A DNA stretch of 64,000 bases from Edwardsiella ictaluri ATCC 33202 (lineage in GTDB: Bacteria; Pseudomonadota; Gammaproteobacteria; Enterobacterales; Enterobacteriaceae), in NCBI RefSeq assembly GCF_000264785.1, contig NZ_AFJI01000094.1:1-64000 (forward strand), in the 5' to 3' direction. Of the stretch, positions 30,133 to 41,908 are shown piece by piece (positions within the stretch are counted from its first letter, which is position 1; each line of letters starts with the position of its first letter). Below the pieces are notes generated by a model that ran no database searches, was not told the DNA's origin, and saw only the letters and a program-made list of their open reading frames with translations. Position numbers and translations under genes: made by a program.

Positions 30133-31869
30133 ATGCCACGATTGCGTAGGATAGGCCTGCTGTGTCTGTTATTAGCGGCGCCGCTGGCGCATGCCGCTCA
30201 GGTCAGATTGGTGGTAGAGGGGTTGAGCGGACAGCTGCAGCAGAATGTGCGTGCCACGTTGTCGACCATCGGCGAAGATGAGATCAGTAACGATGGCCGT
30301 TTTCGCGTGCGTGCGGCGGATGCCATTCGTCAGGGGCTGAGGGCGCTGGGCTATTTTCAGCCGACCATTGAATTTGAGTATCGGCCCGGATCGATCTTTT
30401 CCCGTCCACAGCTAATCGCTAACGTCACGCCCGGTGAGCCGGTGCGTATTGCCGGACTCAATGTGCGTATCCGCGGGGCGGCTAAGGATGACTCCGCCTA
30501 TCAGGCGCTGTTGGCCAAGTCTCTGCCGCCGGTCGGCAGTGTGCTCGATCAGGGCGACTATGACAATCTGAAAAATGCCTTGAACTCGCTGGCGCTGCAG
30601 CGGGGCTATTTTAGTGCCACCATGCCGGTGCATCAGCTCGGGGTTATCGAGGATCAGCACAAGGCATTCTGGGATATCGAATTTGATAGCGGGCCTCGCT
30701 ATCGCTTTGGTGATGTACGGTTCAGCGGCTCGCAGATCCAGACCGCCTATTTACAGAATCTACGCCCGTTTAAGTCCGGGGAGTATTACAGCGCTGATGA
30801 CCTGGCCAAGTTCAGCGGTAACCTGTCGGCGACCAACTGGTTTAACTCGGTGGTGGTGTCGCCCGATTTTAAGGCGCTGGGGACGGATCAGACGCTGCCG
30901 CTTCAGGCCGTGGTGACGCCGCGCAGCCAGAATATGGTCGATCTGGGGGGCGGATACGCGACGGACGTCGGCCCGCGGATGAAGGTCAGCTGGAAGCGTC
31001 CCTGGATGAACTCCTATGGCCACAGTCTGGATACCTCGCTGAATCTCTCCATGCCGGAGCAGACGGCAGACTTTAGCTATAAAATTCCGCTGCTGAAGGC
31101 TCCGCTGGAGCAGTACTATCTGGTACAGGGCGGTTTTCAGCGAACCGATCTGAACGACACCCAGTCCGACTCTACTACCCTGAATCTGGCGCGTTACTGG
31201 GAACTCTCCAGCGGCTGGCAGCGTGGCATCAATATGCGCTGGGGTCTCGATCACTTTACGCAGGGCAATGTCACCGAGACTGCCATGCTGCTGTATCCCG
31301 GCGTTAGCGTAAACCGTACGCGCTCGCGCGGCGGGCTGATGCCGAGCTGGGGGGATACGCAGCGCTATTCAATGGATGTGTCCAACCGTTATTGGGGGTC
31401 ATCGGTCGACTTTGTGGTGTTTCAGGCGCAAAACGTCTGGATACGCACGCTGGCGGAGCGACATCGTTTCGTGGTGCGTGGCGATCTTGGCTGGATAGAA
31501 ACCAATGATTTCAATAAGGTGCCTCCATCCCTGCGCTTCTTTGCCGGGGGCGATCGCAGTATCCGCGGCTATAAATATAAATCGATCTCGCCCAAGGGCA
31601 GCGATGGTAAGCTGACCGGTGCCTCGCGCCTGGCGACCGGCTCTCTGGAGTACCAGTACAACCTGAGTGGCAAGTGGTGGGGGGGGGTTTTTATCGACTC
31701 AGGTGAGGCCGTGAACGATTTTACCAAGAGTGACTTTCACACCGGGACCGGCGTAGGGGTTATCTGGGTGTCGCCGGTCGGCCCCATCCGGCTTAACCTT
31801 GGCGTGCCGGTAGGGCGTGAAGATAAGCACGATGTGCAGATTTATATTGGATTAGGGCCTGAGCTATGA
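30133..31869 (+). CDS. tamA: Outer-membrane assembly factor TamA
   Basis: Omp85-family outer-membrane barrel that works with TamB in the translocation and assembly module. It has 578 residues. A signal peptide ends near APLAHAA, three POTRA domains follow (about 23-265), and then a 16-strand barrel with the family motifs [14 protein letters not shown] and the closing GLGPEL. The ATG at 30133 has GGGAG five bases upstream; a GTG 12 nt earlier would overlap that site. It overlaps tamB by 4 nt (ATGA). Confidence 0.96.
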   Translation: MPRLRRIGLLCLLLAAPLAHAAQVRLVVEGLSGQLQQNVRATLSTIGEDEISNDGRFRVRAADAIRQGLRALGYFQPTIEFEYRPGSIFSRPQLIANVTPGEPVRIAGLNVRIRGAAKDDSAYQALLAKSLPPVGSVLDQGDYDNLKNALNSLALQRGYFSATMPVHQLGVIEDQHKAFWDIEFDSGPRYRFGDVRFSGSQIQTAYLQNLRPFKSGEYYSADDLAKFSGNLSATNWFNSVVVSPDFKALGTDQTLPLQAVVTPRSQNMVDLGGGYATDVGPRMKVSWKRPWMNSYGHSLDTSLNLSMPEQTADFSYKIPLLKAPLEQYYLVQGGFQRTDLNDTQSDSTTLNLARYWELSSGWQRGINMRWGLDHFTQGNVTETAMLLYPGVSVNRTRSRGGLMPSWGDTQRYSMDVSNRYWGSSVDFVVFQAQNVWIRTLAERHRFVVRGDLGWIETNDFNKVPPSLRFFAGGDRSIRGYKYKSISPKGSDGKLTGASRLATGSLEYQYNLSGKWWGGVFIDSGEAVNDFTKSDFHTGTGVGVIWVSPVGPIRLNLGVPVGREDKHDVQIYIGLGPEL

Positions 31870-34800
31870 GGTGGTATAACATCCGGCGCTATGCGCTGAT
31901 GCTTCTGCTGGGGCTGTTGCTGCTGCTGGCGCTGTTGCTGGGGGGGGTGATGACCCAAGGCGGGCTGCATCTGGCACTCAATGCTGCTGCCCGCTGGGTT
32001 CCGGGGCTGGAAATTGGCCGGGTGGAGGGGGGATGGCGCGATCTTACCCTGCGCGATGTCGGCTACCGGATGCCCGGTGTTGATGTCGCCGTAGGGCAGT
32101 TTCATCTCTCTTTGGATATCGGCTGTCTGAAGCGCAGCGAGTTGTGTCTGAATGTGCTGAGCGCCCAGCGGGTGCGGGTGAATGTCGATACCCAGGCGCT
32201 GCCGCCCAGTGAACCACCGACGACGCCATCAGCCCCATTGGGGCGCTTGGCTACCCCCTATCCTTTGGTGCTGCGTCTGTTGCGTCTTAATGACGTACAG
32301 GTGAATGTGGACGGTACTGCGATTTCCCTGGAGGCCCTGCGGAGCGGAGCAGAGTGGCGCGGATCGCTGCTGCGCTTACAGCCCAGCGATATTCAGGGGC
32401 TGCGGGTGTCGCTGCCTCCGCCGGCTGCGCCTGCGCCAGCGGAGAGCGCCGCGCCGAAGGGCCCATCCGAGCCGCTGGGAGAGGTGCTGACGGCGCTGTT
32501 TTCCCGGCCGCTGCTGCCGGCGGCGATGACGCTGGATCTGCCACTGGATATGCAGTTGAGCCGCATTTCCGCGCGTCAGGTGCAGATCCGGGCGGCGACC
32601 GATCTGGATATCGCGTCTCTTGAACTGCGCGCGGCGTTGGATCAACAGCGCCTGGCGCTGCATACCCTGAAGGTCCAGGCGCAGCAGGGGAGCCTGTCGG
32701 CGCGCGGCAGTGCGACGTTCAGCGGCCGCTGGCCGTTGGATCTGCAGCTGAATGCCAGCGTGAATCAGGCGCCGCTGAAGGGCGAAAAGCTGCGCCTGGC
32801 GCTGAAGGGGGCGATGTACGATACGCTGGCTCTCGATGCCAACCTGTCCGGTCCGCTGAGGGCGACCCTGAAGGGGGATACCCGCCTGGCCGACGCCGGT
32901 CTGCCGCTGTCGCTGTCGCTGGACAGCCCCAGCCTGCGGTGGCCGCTGGGGGGAACGCCCGACTATCAGGTGAACAATATGGTGCTGCGTCTGACGGGGA
33001 GCGCCCATGATTATCGGCTGCAGCTGCGCGGCGCGTTCAGTGGTCAGGGGCTGCCGGATGCGGCGCTGGACCTCGCGGGAAAGGGGAACGAACGTCAGTT
33101 TACCCTGAGTCAGCTGCAGTTGGCGACGTTGGGCGGCAAGGCCGATATGCAGGCACTGGTCGACTGGAGCAAAGCGATAAGCTGGCGCAGCAGCCTGACG
33201 CTGACGGGGATCGATACCGGACGTCAGTGGCCGGCGTGGCCGTCGAGCCTGAACGGTAAAATCGAGACCCGCGGTAGTCTGTATGGCGGTAGTTGGCAGC
33301 TGCAGGTGCCACAGCTGAAGCTGACGGGGAGAATCAAACAGAATGGGTTGGATGTCGGCGGTCAGCTGCGTGGCAATCAGGCAGGACAGTGGCAGATCCC
33401 CCAGCTGCACATCGCGCTGGGGCGTAACCGGATTGAGGTGAACGGCGATCTGGCGCAGAAGCAATGGTCTCTGGACGGGCGTATTGATGCCCCGCGCCTG
33501 GATGGGACGCTGCCGGGGCTGTCGGGGAGCGCGCGCGGGACGCTGAAGCTGCGCGGTGATCGTCAGGCACCCCAGCTGCTGGCCGATCTGCAGGCCCGCG
33601 GGCTGCGTTGGCAGGACTTAACCATCCAGCGAGTCGCGCTGCTGGGGGATATCCGCTCGGATCAACAGATTCAGGGGACGCTGGATCTGCGTGTGGATAG
33701 CCTAAAGCAAGGCGATATTGATATCAGCCAACTGACCTTGCGTGCCGCCGGTAATGAACGGCAGCATCGGCTGCAGCTGGTGATGCAGGGGACGCCGCTG
33801 GCTGGCCGTTTGACCCTCAACGGTAGTTTGGCGCAGGATCGGGCGCGCTGGAGTGGCACGCTGACGGATACCGACTTTACGACGCCGGTCGGCGAGTGGC
33901 GCCTTACCCGACCCATCGCGCTGGAGTATGGCGTCGCCAAACAGCAGATGGCCATTGGCCCCCACTGCTGGGATAACCCCAATGCACGTCTGTGCGTTCC
34001 GCAGACCATCGAGGTGGGCGAGAGCGGCAAGGTCAGCGTGGTGCTGGAGCGATTTGATCTGGCGATGTTGCAGCCGTTTCTTGGGCCGGATACCCAGTTG
34101 CATGGGCGCTTCAGTGGGCGGGCTCAGGCCAGCTGGCAGGCGGGACAAGGACTGCCACAGGCGCGGATTACGCTCAACGGTGATGGCGTTAGGGTAGTGC
34201 AACAGGTACAGGGAAATACGCTGCCGGTGGCCCTGAGCACGGTCACACTGGAGGCGAGCCTGGCCCAGGGGCAAGCTCGCGTTAACTGGCTGATCGGCAT
34301 CGTGGACAACGGTCAGCTGCGCGGCGACGTGCGCATCGCAAACCTGGAGGGGGCGCGTAATCTCTCCGGTAATGTAGATATCCAGCACCTTTCGCTGGCG
34401 CTGTTCAATCCGGCGCTGATGAAAGGGGAGAAGGCACAGGGAATGCTCAATGCGTCGCTGCGCCTGGGCGGCAGTACGCTGCATCCGCAGCTGTATGGCC
34501 GCCTGGCGCTGGATGGCGTGGACATCGACGGACAGTTCATGCCATTCGATGTCACTGATGCAAACCTCGCGATCAACTTTGACGGTATGAGCTCGGTGCT
34601 GCAGGGGGTGATTAAGACCTCGCAGGGACAGCTGAATCTATCCGGTAATGCGGACTGGCGTAATCTGAATGCCTGGCGCGCCCGCATTGCCGCCAGCGGT
34701 ACGCGCCTGCGGGTGACGGTGCCGCCGATGGTCCGGTTGGATGTATCGCCGAATATTGTATTCGATGCCTCCCCAAGTCAGTTGGCGCTGAGCGGATGGG

Positions 34801-35630
34801 TCGATATTCCCTGGGCGCGTATCACGGTGCAGGAGCTGCCGGAGAGTGCGGTCGGCGTATCCTCCGATGAGGTGATGCTGAACAATGCGCATCAGCCGAT
34901 CAGGCCAGTCACCGCCTCGATCCCGTTGCATACCGATCTAACCATTGCTATTGGCAACAACGTTCGCCTCTCCGCTTTTGGCCTCAAGGCAGCGCTAAAA
35001 GGTGAACTGAAGGTGAGCCAGAACCAGAATGGCCTTGGATTGAATGGCCAGATCATGATCCCGCAGGGGCGCTTTGCCGCGTATGGACAAGATTTGTTGA
35101 TTCGCCAGGGTGAGTTGGTATTTGCCGGGCCGCCAGGGAATCCGCTGCTGAATATTGAAGCGATACGCAATCCAGAGTCGACGGCGAACGATGTTACGGT
35201 GGGTGTCCGCGTTACAGGACTTGCCGAGCAGCCGAAACTGGAAGTATTCTCAGATCCGGCAATGTCACAACAAGAAGCTCTCTCCTACCTATTGCGCGGT
35301 CAAGGGCTGAACAGCAGCGGCGCAGACAGTAATGCGATGACGTCGATGTTGATAGGTCTGGGTGTTGCGCAGAGTGGTAAACTGGTAGGAAAAATCGGCG
35401 AAACCTTTGGAGTCAGCAACCTGACTCTGGATTCGCAGGGGGTGGGTGACAGTTCTCAGGTGGTAGTCAGCGGCTATGTCTTGCCGGGGCTGCAGGTAAA
35501 GTATGGCATGGGGATCTTCGATTCGCTGGCCACGCTGACGCTGCGTTACCGTCTGATGCCGAATCTGTATCTGGAAGCGGTGTCTGGCGTAAATCAGGCA
35601 CTTGATCTGCTCTATCAGTTTGAGTTTTAA
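31866..35630 (+). CDS. tamB: Translocation and assembly module inner-membrane protein TamB
   Basis: Inner-membrane-anchored, envelope-spanning protein of the AsmA-like repeating beta-groove group that carries phospholipids toward the outer membrane and supports TamA-dependent assembly. It has 1254 residues, close to the 1259 of E. coli. One N-terminal anchor helix (about 8-30), a long beta-rich periplasmic body, and the C-terminal DUF490 domain (about 900-1254) with the aromatic end LLYQFEF are visible. Translation is coupled to tamA by the 4-nt overlap, and ytfP begins 3 nt after its stop. Confidence 0.96.
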   Translation: MRWYNIRRYALMLLLGLLLLLALLLGGVMTQGGLHLALNAAARWVPGLEIGRVEGGWRDLTLRDVGYRMPGVDVAVGQFHLSLDIGCLKRSELCLNVLSAQRVRVNVDTQALPPSEPPTTPSAPLGRLATPYPLVLRLLRLNDVQVNVDGTAISLEALRSGAEWRGSLLRLQPSDIQGLRVSLPPPAAPAPAESAAPKGPSEPLGEVLTALFSRPLLPAAMTLDLPLDMQLSRISARQVQIRAATDLDIASLELRAALDQQRLALHTLKVQAQQGSLSARGSATFSGRWPLDLQLNASVNQAPLKGEKLRLALKGAMYDTLALDANLSGPLRATLKGDTRLADAGLPLSLSLDSPSLRWPLGGTPDYQVNNMVLRLTGSAHDYRLQLRGAFSGQGLPDAALDLAGKGNERQFTLSQLQLATLGGKADMQALVDWSKAISWRSSLTLTGIDTGRQWPAWPSSLNGKIETRGSLYGGSWQLQVPQLKLTGRIKQNGLDVGGQLRGNQAGQWQIPQLHIALGRNRIEVNGDLAQKQWSLDGRIDAPRLDGTLPGLSGSARGTLKLRGDRQAPQLLADLQARGLRWQDLTIQRVALLGDIRSDQQIQGTLDLRVDSLKQGDIDISQLTLRAAGNERQHRLQLVMQGTPLAGRLTLNGSLAQDRARWSGTLTDTDFTTPVGEWRLTRPIALEYGVAKQQMAIGPHCWDNPNARLCVPQTIEVGESGKVSVVLERFDLAMLQPFLGPDTQLHGRFSGRAQASWQAGQGLPQARITLNGDGVRVVQQVQGNTLPVALSTVTLEASLAQGQARVNWLIGIVDNGQLRGDVRIANLEGARNLSGNVDIQHLSLALFNPALMKGEKAQGMLNASLRLGGSTLHPQLYGRLALDGVDIDGQFMPFDVTDANLAINFDGMSSVLQGVIKTSQGQLNLSGNADWRNLNAWRARIAASGTRLRVTVPPMVRLDVSPNIVFDASPSQLALSGWVDIPWARITVQELPESAVGVSSDEVMLNNAHQPIRPVTASIPLHTDLTIAIGNNVRLSAFGLKAALKGELKVSQNQNGLGLNGQIMIPQGRFAAYGQDLLIRQGELVFAGPPGNPLLNIEAIRNPESTANDVTVGVRVTGLAEQPKLEVFSDPAMSQQEALSYLLRGQGLNSSGADSNAMTSMLIGLGVAQSGKLVGKIGETFGVSNLTLDSQGVGDSSQVVVSGYVLPGLQVKYGMGIFDSLATLTLRYRLMPNLYLEAVSGVNQALDLLYQFEF

Positions 35631-35632
35631 CC

Positions 35633-35977
35633 ATGCGAGTGATTGTCTACGGAAGTCTGCGCCGTAAGCAGGGCAACAGCCATTGGATGACCAATGCCAC
35701 CTGGCTGGGCGATTATGTGCTGGATGGCTACGATCTGTACGATCTTGGCCATTATCCAGCGGTGGTTCCGGGAGAGGGAAGGGTTTATTGCGAAGTGTAC
35801 CGGATTACCTCGTCGATCCTGGCGGAGCTGGATGAGCTAAAGAGTAACAGCAAGGATTATCGTCGCGAACTGATTAAAACGCCCTATGGCTGTGCCTGGA
35901 TCTACATCTATCTCAATGGGGTCGAGGGGTTGCCACGCATTGCCAGCGGAGACTGGCTAAAGCGAGAGGAAGGCTGA
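35633..35977 (+). CDS. ytfP: Gamma-glutamylcyclotransferase-like protein YtfP
   Basis: A 114-residue protein of the GGCT/AIG2-like fold. The substrate-loop motif is YGSLRRKQGNSHWM, followed by GHYPAVVPGEG and VYRITSSILAELDELK. Its biochemical role in bacteria is not established. It begins 2 nt after the tamB stop codon, so it is in the tamAB operon as in E. coli. Confidence 0.93.
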   Translation: MRVIVYGSLRRKQGNSHWMTNATWLGDYVLDGYDLYDLGHYPAVVPGEGRVYCEVYRITSSILAELDELKSNSKDYRRELIKTPYGCAWIYIYLNGVEGLPRIASGDWLKREEG

Positions 35978-35980
35978 AAT

Positions 35981-36009
35981 AAAAACACCGCCATTAGGCG
36001 GTGTTTTTT
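35981..36009. terminator. Bidirectional terminator between ytfP and ppa
   Basis: Stem AAAACACCGCC / GGCGGTGTTTT with loop ATTA has A on the left and T on the right, so it can end both the tamAB-ytfP transcript and, from the other side, ppa. Confidence 0.88.
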
Positions 36010-36024
36010 CTCTGCATCAAGGAA

Positions 36025-36555
36025 TTACTTGTTCTTGGCGCGTTCGAAAGAGGCGATGATTTCGGCTTTGGCCGCGGCGGCGTCTGCCCAACCCTCGACT
36101 TTGACCCACTTGCCCTTTTCCAGATCTTTGTAGTGCTCAAAGAAATGGGCAATCTGGGCGCGCAGCAGCTCAGGCAGATCGTTAACATCCTGAATGTGAT
36201 CGTACTCTTTGGTCAGCTTGCTGTGGGGCACGGCAACCAGCTTGGCATCTTCACCGGCTTCGTCGGTCATCTTCAGTACGCCGACCGGACGGCAGCGGAT
36301 TACGGAGCCCGGCTGCAGCGGATACGGCGTCGGAACCAGCACGTCTACCGGATCGCCGTCCAGAGACAGGGTATGGTTGATGTAGCCGTAGTTGCACGGA
36401 TAGAACATGGCGGTAGACATAAAGCGGTCTACAAACAGGGCGCCAGTTTCTTTATCGATTTCATATTTGATCGGATCGGCGTTGGCCGGAATTTCGATCA
36501 CTACATAGATATCTTCCGGCATATCTTTACCGGCCGGGACGTTGATCAAGCTCAT
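36025..36555 (-). CDS. ppa: Inorganic pyrophosphatase
   Basis: Hexameric cytosolic family I enzyme that hydrolyses pyrophosphate to phosphate and pulls biosynthetic reactions forward. It has 176 residues, the E. coli length. The metal-binding signature DGDPVDVLV and the lysine-rich active-site segment ([10 protein letters not shown]) are present. It faces ytfP across a shared terminator. Confidence 0.98.
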   Translation of the reverse strand: MSLINVPAGKDMPEDIYVVIEIPANADPIKYEIDKETGALFVDRFMSTAMFYPCNYGYINHTLSLDGDPVDVLVPTPYPLQPGSVIRCRPVGVLKMTDEAGEDAKLVAVPHSKLTKEYDHIQDVNDLPELLRAQIAHFFEHYKDLEKGKWVKVEGWADAAAAKAEIIASFERAKNK

Positions 36556-36666
36556 GTCGGTTTCCTTTCATCAAACCAGAAATGGAGTGACGGCTATTAT
36601 AGCCGCCACTCCAAAAATGAACAGCGCGCGACGCGCAATGCGCAATGCCGCGTGCCGATGCGGGGA

Positions 36667-37671
36667 TTATTCGTCGGGGAATTGATGCATGAAACGTTCG
36701 GCGTCCTCCACCATGGCACAGCTACCGACAAAGAACGGGCAGCGCTGGTGTAGCTGGTCCGGCACGATATCCAGAATACGGCGGAAGCCGTCGGTTGCCT
36801 TACCGCCAGCCTGCTCCGCCAGGAATGACATCGGGTTGCACTCATACAGCAGGCGCAGCTTACCCTGCGGATGGCTGGCGGTGCTCGGGTAGATATAGAT
36901 ACCGCCCTTCAGCAGGTTGCGGTGGAAATCGGCCACCAGGGAGCCAATATAGCGGGAGGTATAGGGACGTTGTGTAGCGCTGTCCTGCTCCTGACAATAC
37001 TTGATGTACTTTTTCACCCCCAGCGGGAACTTAATGTAGTTACCCTCGTTAATGGAGTACATGTTGCTGCTGTGTGGGAAACGCAGCCGCTCGTGGGACA
37101 GGCAAAAGACTCCAAGAGAGGGATCGTAGGTAAAGGCGTGTACGCCGTTCCCGGTGGTGTAGACCAACATAGTGGAGGAGCCGTAGACCACATAGCCGGC
37201 GGCGACCTGACGATTGCCCGGCTGCAGGAAGTCTTCGCGGGTGACAGGTGTGCCGAGCGGGGTAATCCGGCGATAGATGGAGAAGATGGTGCCGACGGAG
37301 ACATTAACGTCGATATTGGATGAGCCGTCCAGTGGATCCATCAGCACCACGTACTTGGCGTTATTGGCGCGATCGCCTTCGAAGATGACAATGTCATCCT
37401 CCTCTTCTGAGGCGATGCCGGCCACTTCACCGCGCGCTTCTAATGCTGCCTTGAGCTTCTCGTTTGCGTACAGATCCAGCTTCATCTGCACCTCACCCTG
37501 AATATTCTCTGCTCCGCTGACGCCGATGATATCGACCAAACCTGCCTTGTTGATATCGCGGTGGATAATTTTGGCGCCCAGTTTGATTGCGGAGAGAAGA
37601 GCGGTAAGCTCACCGGTAGCGTGAGGAAAATCCTGCTGTTTTTCGACGATAAACTCGCCTAGCGTTTTCAT
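36667..37671 (-). CDS. fbp: Class I fructose-1,6-bisphosphatase
   Basis: Gluconeogenic enzyme converting fructose 1,6-bisphosphate to fructose 6-phosphate. It has 334 residues, two more than E. coli. The metal and phosphate motif [13 protein letters not shown] and the ASEEEDDI loop are present, and the C-terminal sugar-binding segments ([20 protein letters not shown]) are intact. It is divergent from mpl, as in E. coli. Confidence 0.97.
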   Translation of the reverse strand: MKTLGEFIVEKQQDFPHATGELTALLSAIKLGAKIIHRDINKAGLVDIIGVSGAENIQGEVQMKLDLYANEKLKAALEARGEVAGIASEEEDDIVIFEGDRANNAKYVVLMDPLDGSSNIDVNVSVGTIFSIYRRITPLGTPVTREDFLQPGNRQVAAGYVVYGSSTMLVYTTGNGVHAFTYDPSLGVFCLSHERLRFPHSSNMYSINEGNYIKFPLGVKKYIKYCQEQDSATQRPYTSRYIGSLVADFHRNLLKGGIYIYPSTASHPQGKLRLLYECNPMSFLAEQAGGKATDGFRRILDIVPDQLHQRCPFFVGSCAMVEDAERFMHQFPDE

Positions 37672-37837
37672 GGCACATTCCCTGATTGTGAGGAGTAGCT
37701 GTTTTTTTACAAACCGCCAACGTTTTCGCAGCGTATTTTAGCTAATGTATCGGGGCATTCCTAGGCAATTTCCTTTCGCCTGCGCTGAACTCGGCGTTAG
37801 AATGTGAAATAAATCAATGCAATTTACTGGAAGTCTT

Positions 37838-39214
37838 ATGCGCATTCATATTCTTGGAGTCTGCGGCACGTTTATGGGGGGGCTGGCGTTGCTGGCCCGC
37901 CAGCTGGGGCATGACGTTACCGGGTCGGATGCCAATGTCTATCCGCCGATGAGTACGCTACTACAACAGCAGGGAATTACGCTGCTGGAGGGCTATGATC
38001 CTGCCCACCTTGAGCCCCAGCCGGATCTGGTCATCATTGGCAATGCGCTGGCACGCGGTAACCCGTGCGTCGAGACGATTCTGGAGCGTAATATTCCCTA
38101 CGTTTCCGGGCCACAGTGGTTACATGATGAGGTTTTGCGTCACCGTTGGGTGATCGCCATTGCCGGCACTCACGGGAAGACGACGACCGCCGGGATGGTG
38201 AACTGGATCCTGGAGTCCTGCGGCTATGAGCCGGGGTTTGTGATTGGCGGCGTACCGGGAAACTTCAGTGTATCGGCGCGTCTGGGTAATAGTCCGTTCT
38301 TCGTTATCGAGGCGGATGAGTATGACTGCGCCTTTTTCGATAAACGTTCTAAGTTCGTCCACTACTGCCCCCGTACCCTGATCCTGAACAATCTGGAGTT
38401 TGATCATGCGGATATCTTTGACGATCTGCGGGCGATCCAGCGGCAGTTCCATCATCTGGTGCGATTGGTTCCGGGTAAAGGGCGGATTATTTTACCGGCC
38501 GGTGACGCCAGCCTGAAGCAGGTGATGGCGATGGGCTGCTGGAGCGAGCAGGAACTGTGCGGCGATGAGGCCGCCTGGAATGTGACGCGTCTATCGGCGG
38601 ATGCCAGCCACTTCAGCGTCTCCCTGGACGGTGCGTGCGTCGGCGAAGTCCAGTGGACGCTGGTGGGGGAGCACAACATGCATAACGGGTTGATGGCGAT
38701 TGCTGCAGCGCGTCATGTCGGCGTCCCTCCCGCAGAGGCATGCCGGGCGCTGGGGAGCTTTATTAACGCTCGCCGTCGCCTGGAACTGCGCGGGCAGGCC
38801 CATGGCGTCAGCGTGTATGACGATTTCGCCCACCATCCTACGGCGATACTGGCGACACTGGCAGCGTTGCGCGGTAAGGTGGGTGGCACCGCCCGTATTC
38901 TGGCCGTTTTGGAGCCGCGATCCAATACCATGAAGATGGGGGTGTGCAAGAATGAACTGGCACCTGCGCTGGGACGGGCTGATGAAGTGTACCTCTATCA
39001 GCCACAGCATATTCCCTGGCAGGTGGTGGAGGTAGCGGAGGCCTGTGTGCAGCCTGCATACTGGAGTGCCGATCTCGGCACTCTGGTTGAGATGATCGTG
39101 AAAAACGCACAACCGGGCGACCATATTTTGGTGATGAGTAATGGAGGTTTTGGCGATATTCACGATCGTCTGCTGCAGGCGCTGGCGCAAAAGTCTGCCG
39201 TACATCAGGAGTGA
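37838..39214 (+). CDS. mpl: UDP-N-acetylmuramate:tripeptide ligase Mpl
   Basis: Recycles murein by joining the tripeptide L-Ala-D-Glu-meso-DAP to UDP-MurNAc. It has 458 residues. The Mur ligase order is clear: an N-terminal Rossmann domain (MRIHILGVCGTFMGGLA), the ATP-binding P-loop GTHGKTTTAGM, and a C-terminal domain with LEPRSNTMKMG. The ATG at 37838 matches E. coli; one 21 nt upstream is less likely. In E. coli yjgA and pmbA come next, but here the order breaks to argR. Confidence 0.96.
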   Translation: MRIHILGVCGTFMGGLALLARQLGHDVTGSDANVYPPMSTLLQQQGITLLEGYDPAHLEPQPDLVIIGNALARGNPCVETILERNIPYVSGPQWLHDEVLRHRWVIAIAGTHGKTTTAGMVNWILESCGYEPGFVIGGVPGNFSVSARLGNSPFFVIEADEYDCAFFDKRSKFVHYCPRTLILNNLEFDHADIFDDLRAIQRQFHHLVRLVPGKGRIILPAGDASLKQVMAMGCWSEQELCGDEAAWNVTRLSADASHFSVSLDGACVGEVQWTLVGEHNMHNGLMAIAAARHVGVPPAEACRALGSFINARRRLELRGQAHGVSVYDDFAHHPTAILATLAALRGKVGGTARILAVLEPRSNTMKMGVCKNELAPALGRADEVYLYQPQHIPWQVVEVAEACVQPAYWSADLGTLVEMIVKNAQPGDHILVMSNGGFGDIHDRLLQALAQKSAVHQE

Positions 39215-39241
39215 GTTGTGCTACGTCGAGTGTCGTGATCG

Positions 39242-39281
39242 AATAAGCAAAACCGCAGCCTGGGCTGCGGTTTTGCTTATT
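39242..39281 (+). terminator. Terminator after mpl
   Basis: An exceptionally long stem of 19 bp (AATAAGCAAAACCGCAGCC against its exact complement at 39263-39281) with a 2-base gap, and a T-rich right arm. It lies 28 nt after the mpl stop and faces the broken DUF1471 gene. Confidence 0.85.
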
Positions 39282-39321
39282 GAGGGGCTATCCCGGGTTG
39301 GCTAGCCCTTCAGGGAGAGGA

Positions 39322-39597
39322 TCAGTGGTAGATCATTGCCGTGGCGTGATAGTTGCCATCGATACGCTTCTCGATAATGCGAAAGGTGCTGGCGCCCTGA
39401 GGCTGGGCCTTGGCTGCCAACTGCTGATCGATATCGGCGATGGAACCGCCCAGTTTGCTGACCGTGATTACGCCCATTGGCTGCATGTGGCAGGCCTAGG
39501 TTGTCGTAATTTCATTGAGCGGGGGCTGAGCGGTGGAGGCGCCGAATGAAAGGGCGCAAAGAGTGGCCAGTGCGCCGATAGTCGCTTTATTTTTCAT
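39322..39597 (-). pseudogene. DUF1471 gene with in-frame amber stop
   Basis: From ATG 39597 the minus strand reads a signal peptide (MKNKATIGALATLCALSFGA) and then NEITTT, a TAG at codon 34 (39498-39496), and in the same frame the DUF1471 domain: QPMGVITVSKLGGSIADIDQ, GASTFRIIEK, TAMIYH, stop at 39322. The 92-codon length is that of YhcN/BhsA-type proteins. A CAG-to-TAG change is the simplest cause. Short pseudogene, unless the amber codon is read through or is a sequencing error. Confidence 0.8.
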
Positions 39598-39876
39598 CGT
39601 GTTATACCTCTGTTGTGACGTGGCGTCGTCGTCAAAAAGTATGATTGACATGTCGCTGTCGAGCATAAATCAATAACTCAATGAATCAATAACGCGCTAA
39701 CTATTTATTGTGTTATTTTAACGATACGTATGACATTGATAGATCATAATGCGCTAAAAACGGTGCCAAAAAGATACGGTTATATAAAAAGCAATAAATA
39801 ACAGCGAATTACCAAACTTTGGCGAAAAGTGATATTTACTGAGTGTCAGGCGGTGATGTTTGGTAGAGACTCTGAG
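39598..39876. other. AT-rich gap between DUF1471 pseudogene and argR
   Basis: Non-coding and clearly AT-rich compared with its surroundings. It would carry the promoter of the minus-strand DUF1471 gene. No RNA gene or mobile-element end is seen. It marks the junction between two blocks that are far apart in E. coli (fbp-mpl and argR-mdh). Confidence 0.5.
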
Positions 39877-39899
39877 AAAAAGCCCGCGGGCGGGCTTTA
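39877..39899 (-). terminator. Terminator of argR
   Basis: On the minus strand AAAGCCCG / CGGGCTTT with a short C/G loop is followed by TTCTCAGA, within the T-rich right arm, 34 nt after the argR stop. Confidence 0.75.
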
Positions 39900-39932
39900 T
39901 AATGGCGTGTGGTTTGGGCGTTTGTCGCGTGA

Positions 39933-40406
<474 letters not shown>

Positions 40407-40434
40407 TCACCGTAAGGTATCTATAGACCCTGTT

Positions 40435-40464
40435 ATTATGCGTATTCGTGAATTTTTATGCAAT
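40435..40464 (-). promoter_or_regulatory. argR promoter overlapped by an ARG box
   Basis: On the minus strand TTGCAT (40463-40458) and CATAAT (40440-40435) are separated by exactly 17 bp. The plus-strand segment 40447-40464, CGTGAATTTTTATGCAAT, matches the ARG box WNTGAATWWWWATTCANW at 16 of 18 positions and covers the -35 element and half of the spacer. Binding there would block RNA polymerase. I could not find a good second box at the usual 3-bp spacing. Confidence 0.65.
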
Positions 40465-40867
40465 TTAGTCTGTAAATATCAGTGTCGCTTGCGTATTACC
40501 GGCGCAAACGGCGTAAAGCGGCCGGATCATAAAGCCGTAATCGTGTGTGGATCGGGGAAAAAGAGAGCAAACGCACGGAAAGGGTGAATAAAATGTTATT
40601 AATATGATGTTGTTGTAATGTAAAGTGCGGCGCTGATGTAATGCCGGTGTAGCCCTACGTAAAGCATGTGCGGATTTTACGCATAAATTATTGCTATATC
40701 TTTCATCAATAAGTCATTTTTTTCAGAAACCTTGCAGCAGAGCATGGAATTAGTGTGCCAGCTCGCAATCTGAGTGTTAACAGATTGTTTTTTATAAAGT
40801 GATCTACTAATGTGCGCAGTAATGCATTCACGGCATTCTCTATTTAAATAGTAACAAGGAGTATAGA
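40465..40867. other. Intergenic region upstream of mdh
   Basis: About 400 bp without a gene, AT-rich toward mdh. It must hold the mdh promoter, which in E. coli is controlled by ArcA and CRP. I see a TTGTTT at 40785-40790 but no convincing -10 at proper spacing, and no clear CRP site. AACAAGGAG lies 7 nt before the mdh ATG as ribosome binding site. Confidence 0.5.
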
Positions 40868-41806
40868 ATGAAAGTTGCGGTTCTCGGCGCAGCGGGTGGC
40901 ATCGGCCAAGCGCTCGCCCTTCTGCTTAAGACTCAGCTGCCTTCAGGTTCAGAACTCTCCCTTTACGATATTGCCCCGGTGACGCCAGGTGTTGCTGTCG
41001 ATCTCAGCCATATTCCCACGGCAGTCAAGGTGTGCGGTTTCGGCGGTGAGGATGCCTCTCCAGCCTTGGTAGGGGCGGATATCGTGCTGATTTCTGCCGG
41101 TGTGGCCCGTAAGCCTGGGATGGATCGTTCCGATCTGTTCAACGTTAACGCTGGTATTATCCGTAATCTGATTGGACAGGTTGCGCGCACCAGCCCGAAC
41201 GCCTGTATCGGTATCATCACCAACCCGGTGAATACCATGGTGCCGATTGCGGCTGAGGTATTGAAGAAAGCGGGGGTATATAACCCGAACAAACTGTTCG
41301 GGGTGACGACGCTGGATATCATCCGCTCCAACACCTTCGTTGGTGAGCTGAAACATCTGGATCCGGCAACGTTGGATATTCCTGTGATTGGCGGTCACTC
41401 CGGCGTAACGATCCTGCCGCTGCTCTCTCAGATCCCGGGCGTTAGCCTCAGCGAACGAGAGGTGGCAGAACTGACCAAGCGTATTCAGAACGCCGGCACT
41501 GAGGTAGTAGAAGCTAAGGCCGGCGGCGGATCGGCGACGTTGGCCATGGGCCAGGCGGCGGCGCGTTTCGCTCTGTCACTGGTACGGGCTATGCAGGGCG
41601 ATGAAAATGTTGTGGAGTGTGGCTACGTAGAGAGTGACGGCGAATATGCCCGCTTCTTTGCTCAACCGCTGTTGCTGGGTAAAGCGGGGCTGGTACAGCG
41701 CCTAAGTATCGGCACGCTGAGCGCCTTTGAACAGGATGCGTTGGAAAGCATGCTTGAGGTACTGCGTAAAGATATCGCGCTGGGCGAAGACTTTATCAAT
41801 AAGTAA
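40868..41806 (+). CDS. mdh: Malate dehydrogenase
   Basis: NAD-dependent interconversion of malate and oxaloacetate in the citric acid cycle. It has 312 residues, the E. coli length. The Rossmann motif [14 protein letters not shown] is at the N-terminus, the mobile-loop arginines lie in [15 protein letters not shown], and the catalytic His in [13 protein letters not shown]. It is a single-gene transcription unit closed by a strong terminator. Confidence 0.98.
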   Translation: MKVAVLGAAGGIGQALALLLKTQLPSGSELSLYDIAPVTPGVAVDLSHIPTAVKVCGFGGEDASPALVGADIVLISAGVARKPGMDRSDLFNVNAGIIRNLIGQVARTSPNACIGIITNPVNTMVPIAAEVLKKAGVYNPNKLFGVTTLDIIRSNTFVGELKHLDPATLDIPVIGGHSGVTILPLLSQIPGVSLSEREVAELTKRIQNAGTEVVEAKAGGGSATLAMGQAAARFALSLVRAMQGDENVVECGYVESDGEYARFFAQPLLLGKAGLVQRLSIGTLSAFEQDALESMLEVLRKDIALGEDFINK

Positions 41807-41825
41807 GTCTGAGTGTGACCCCGTG

Positions 41826-41858
41826 AAAACCGCAGGCACCGTCGCCTGCGGTTTTTTT
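41826..41858 (+). terminator. Terminator after mdh
   Basis: Stem AAAACCGCAGGC / GCCTGCGGTTTT with a 6-base loop and seven T in all, 20 nt after the mdh stop. Confidence 0.9.
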
Positions 41859-41908
41859 GTATCGGTAGGCGAGCGTGGAAGGCTGCGGGGCGGATGAGCG
41901 GGCGTGGC

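Noticed and set aside
40755-40830. Possible CRP site before mdh (TGTGCCAGCTCGCA, and GTGATCTA further on)
   Set aside because: Only one half of the TGTGA-N6-TCACA palindrome is present in each case, so I did not list a site.
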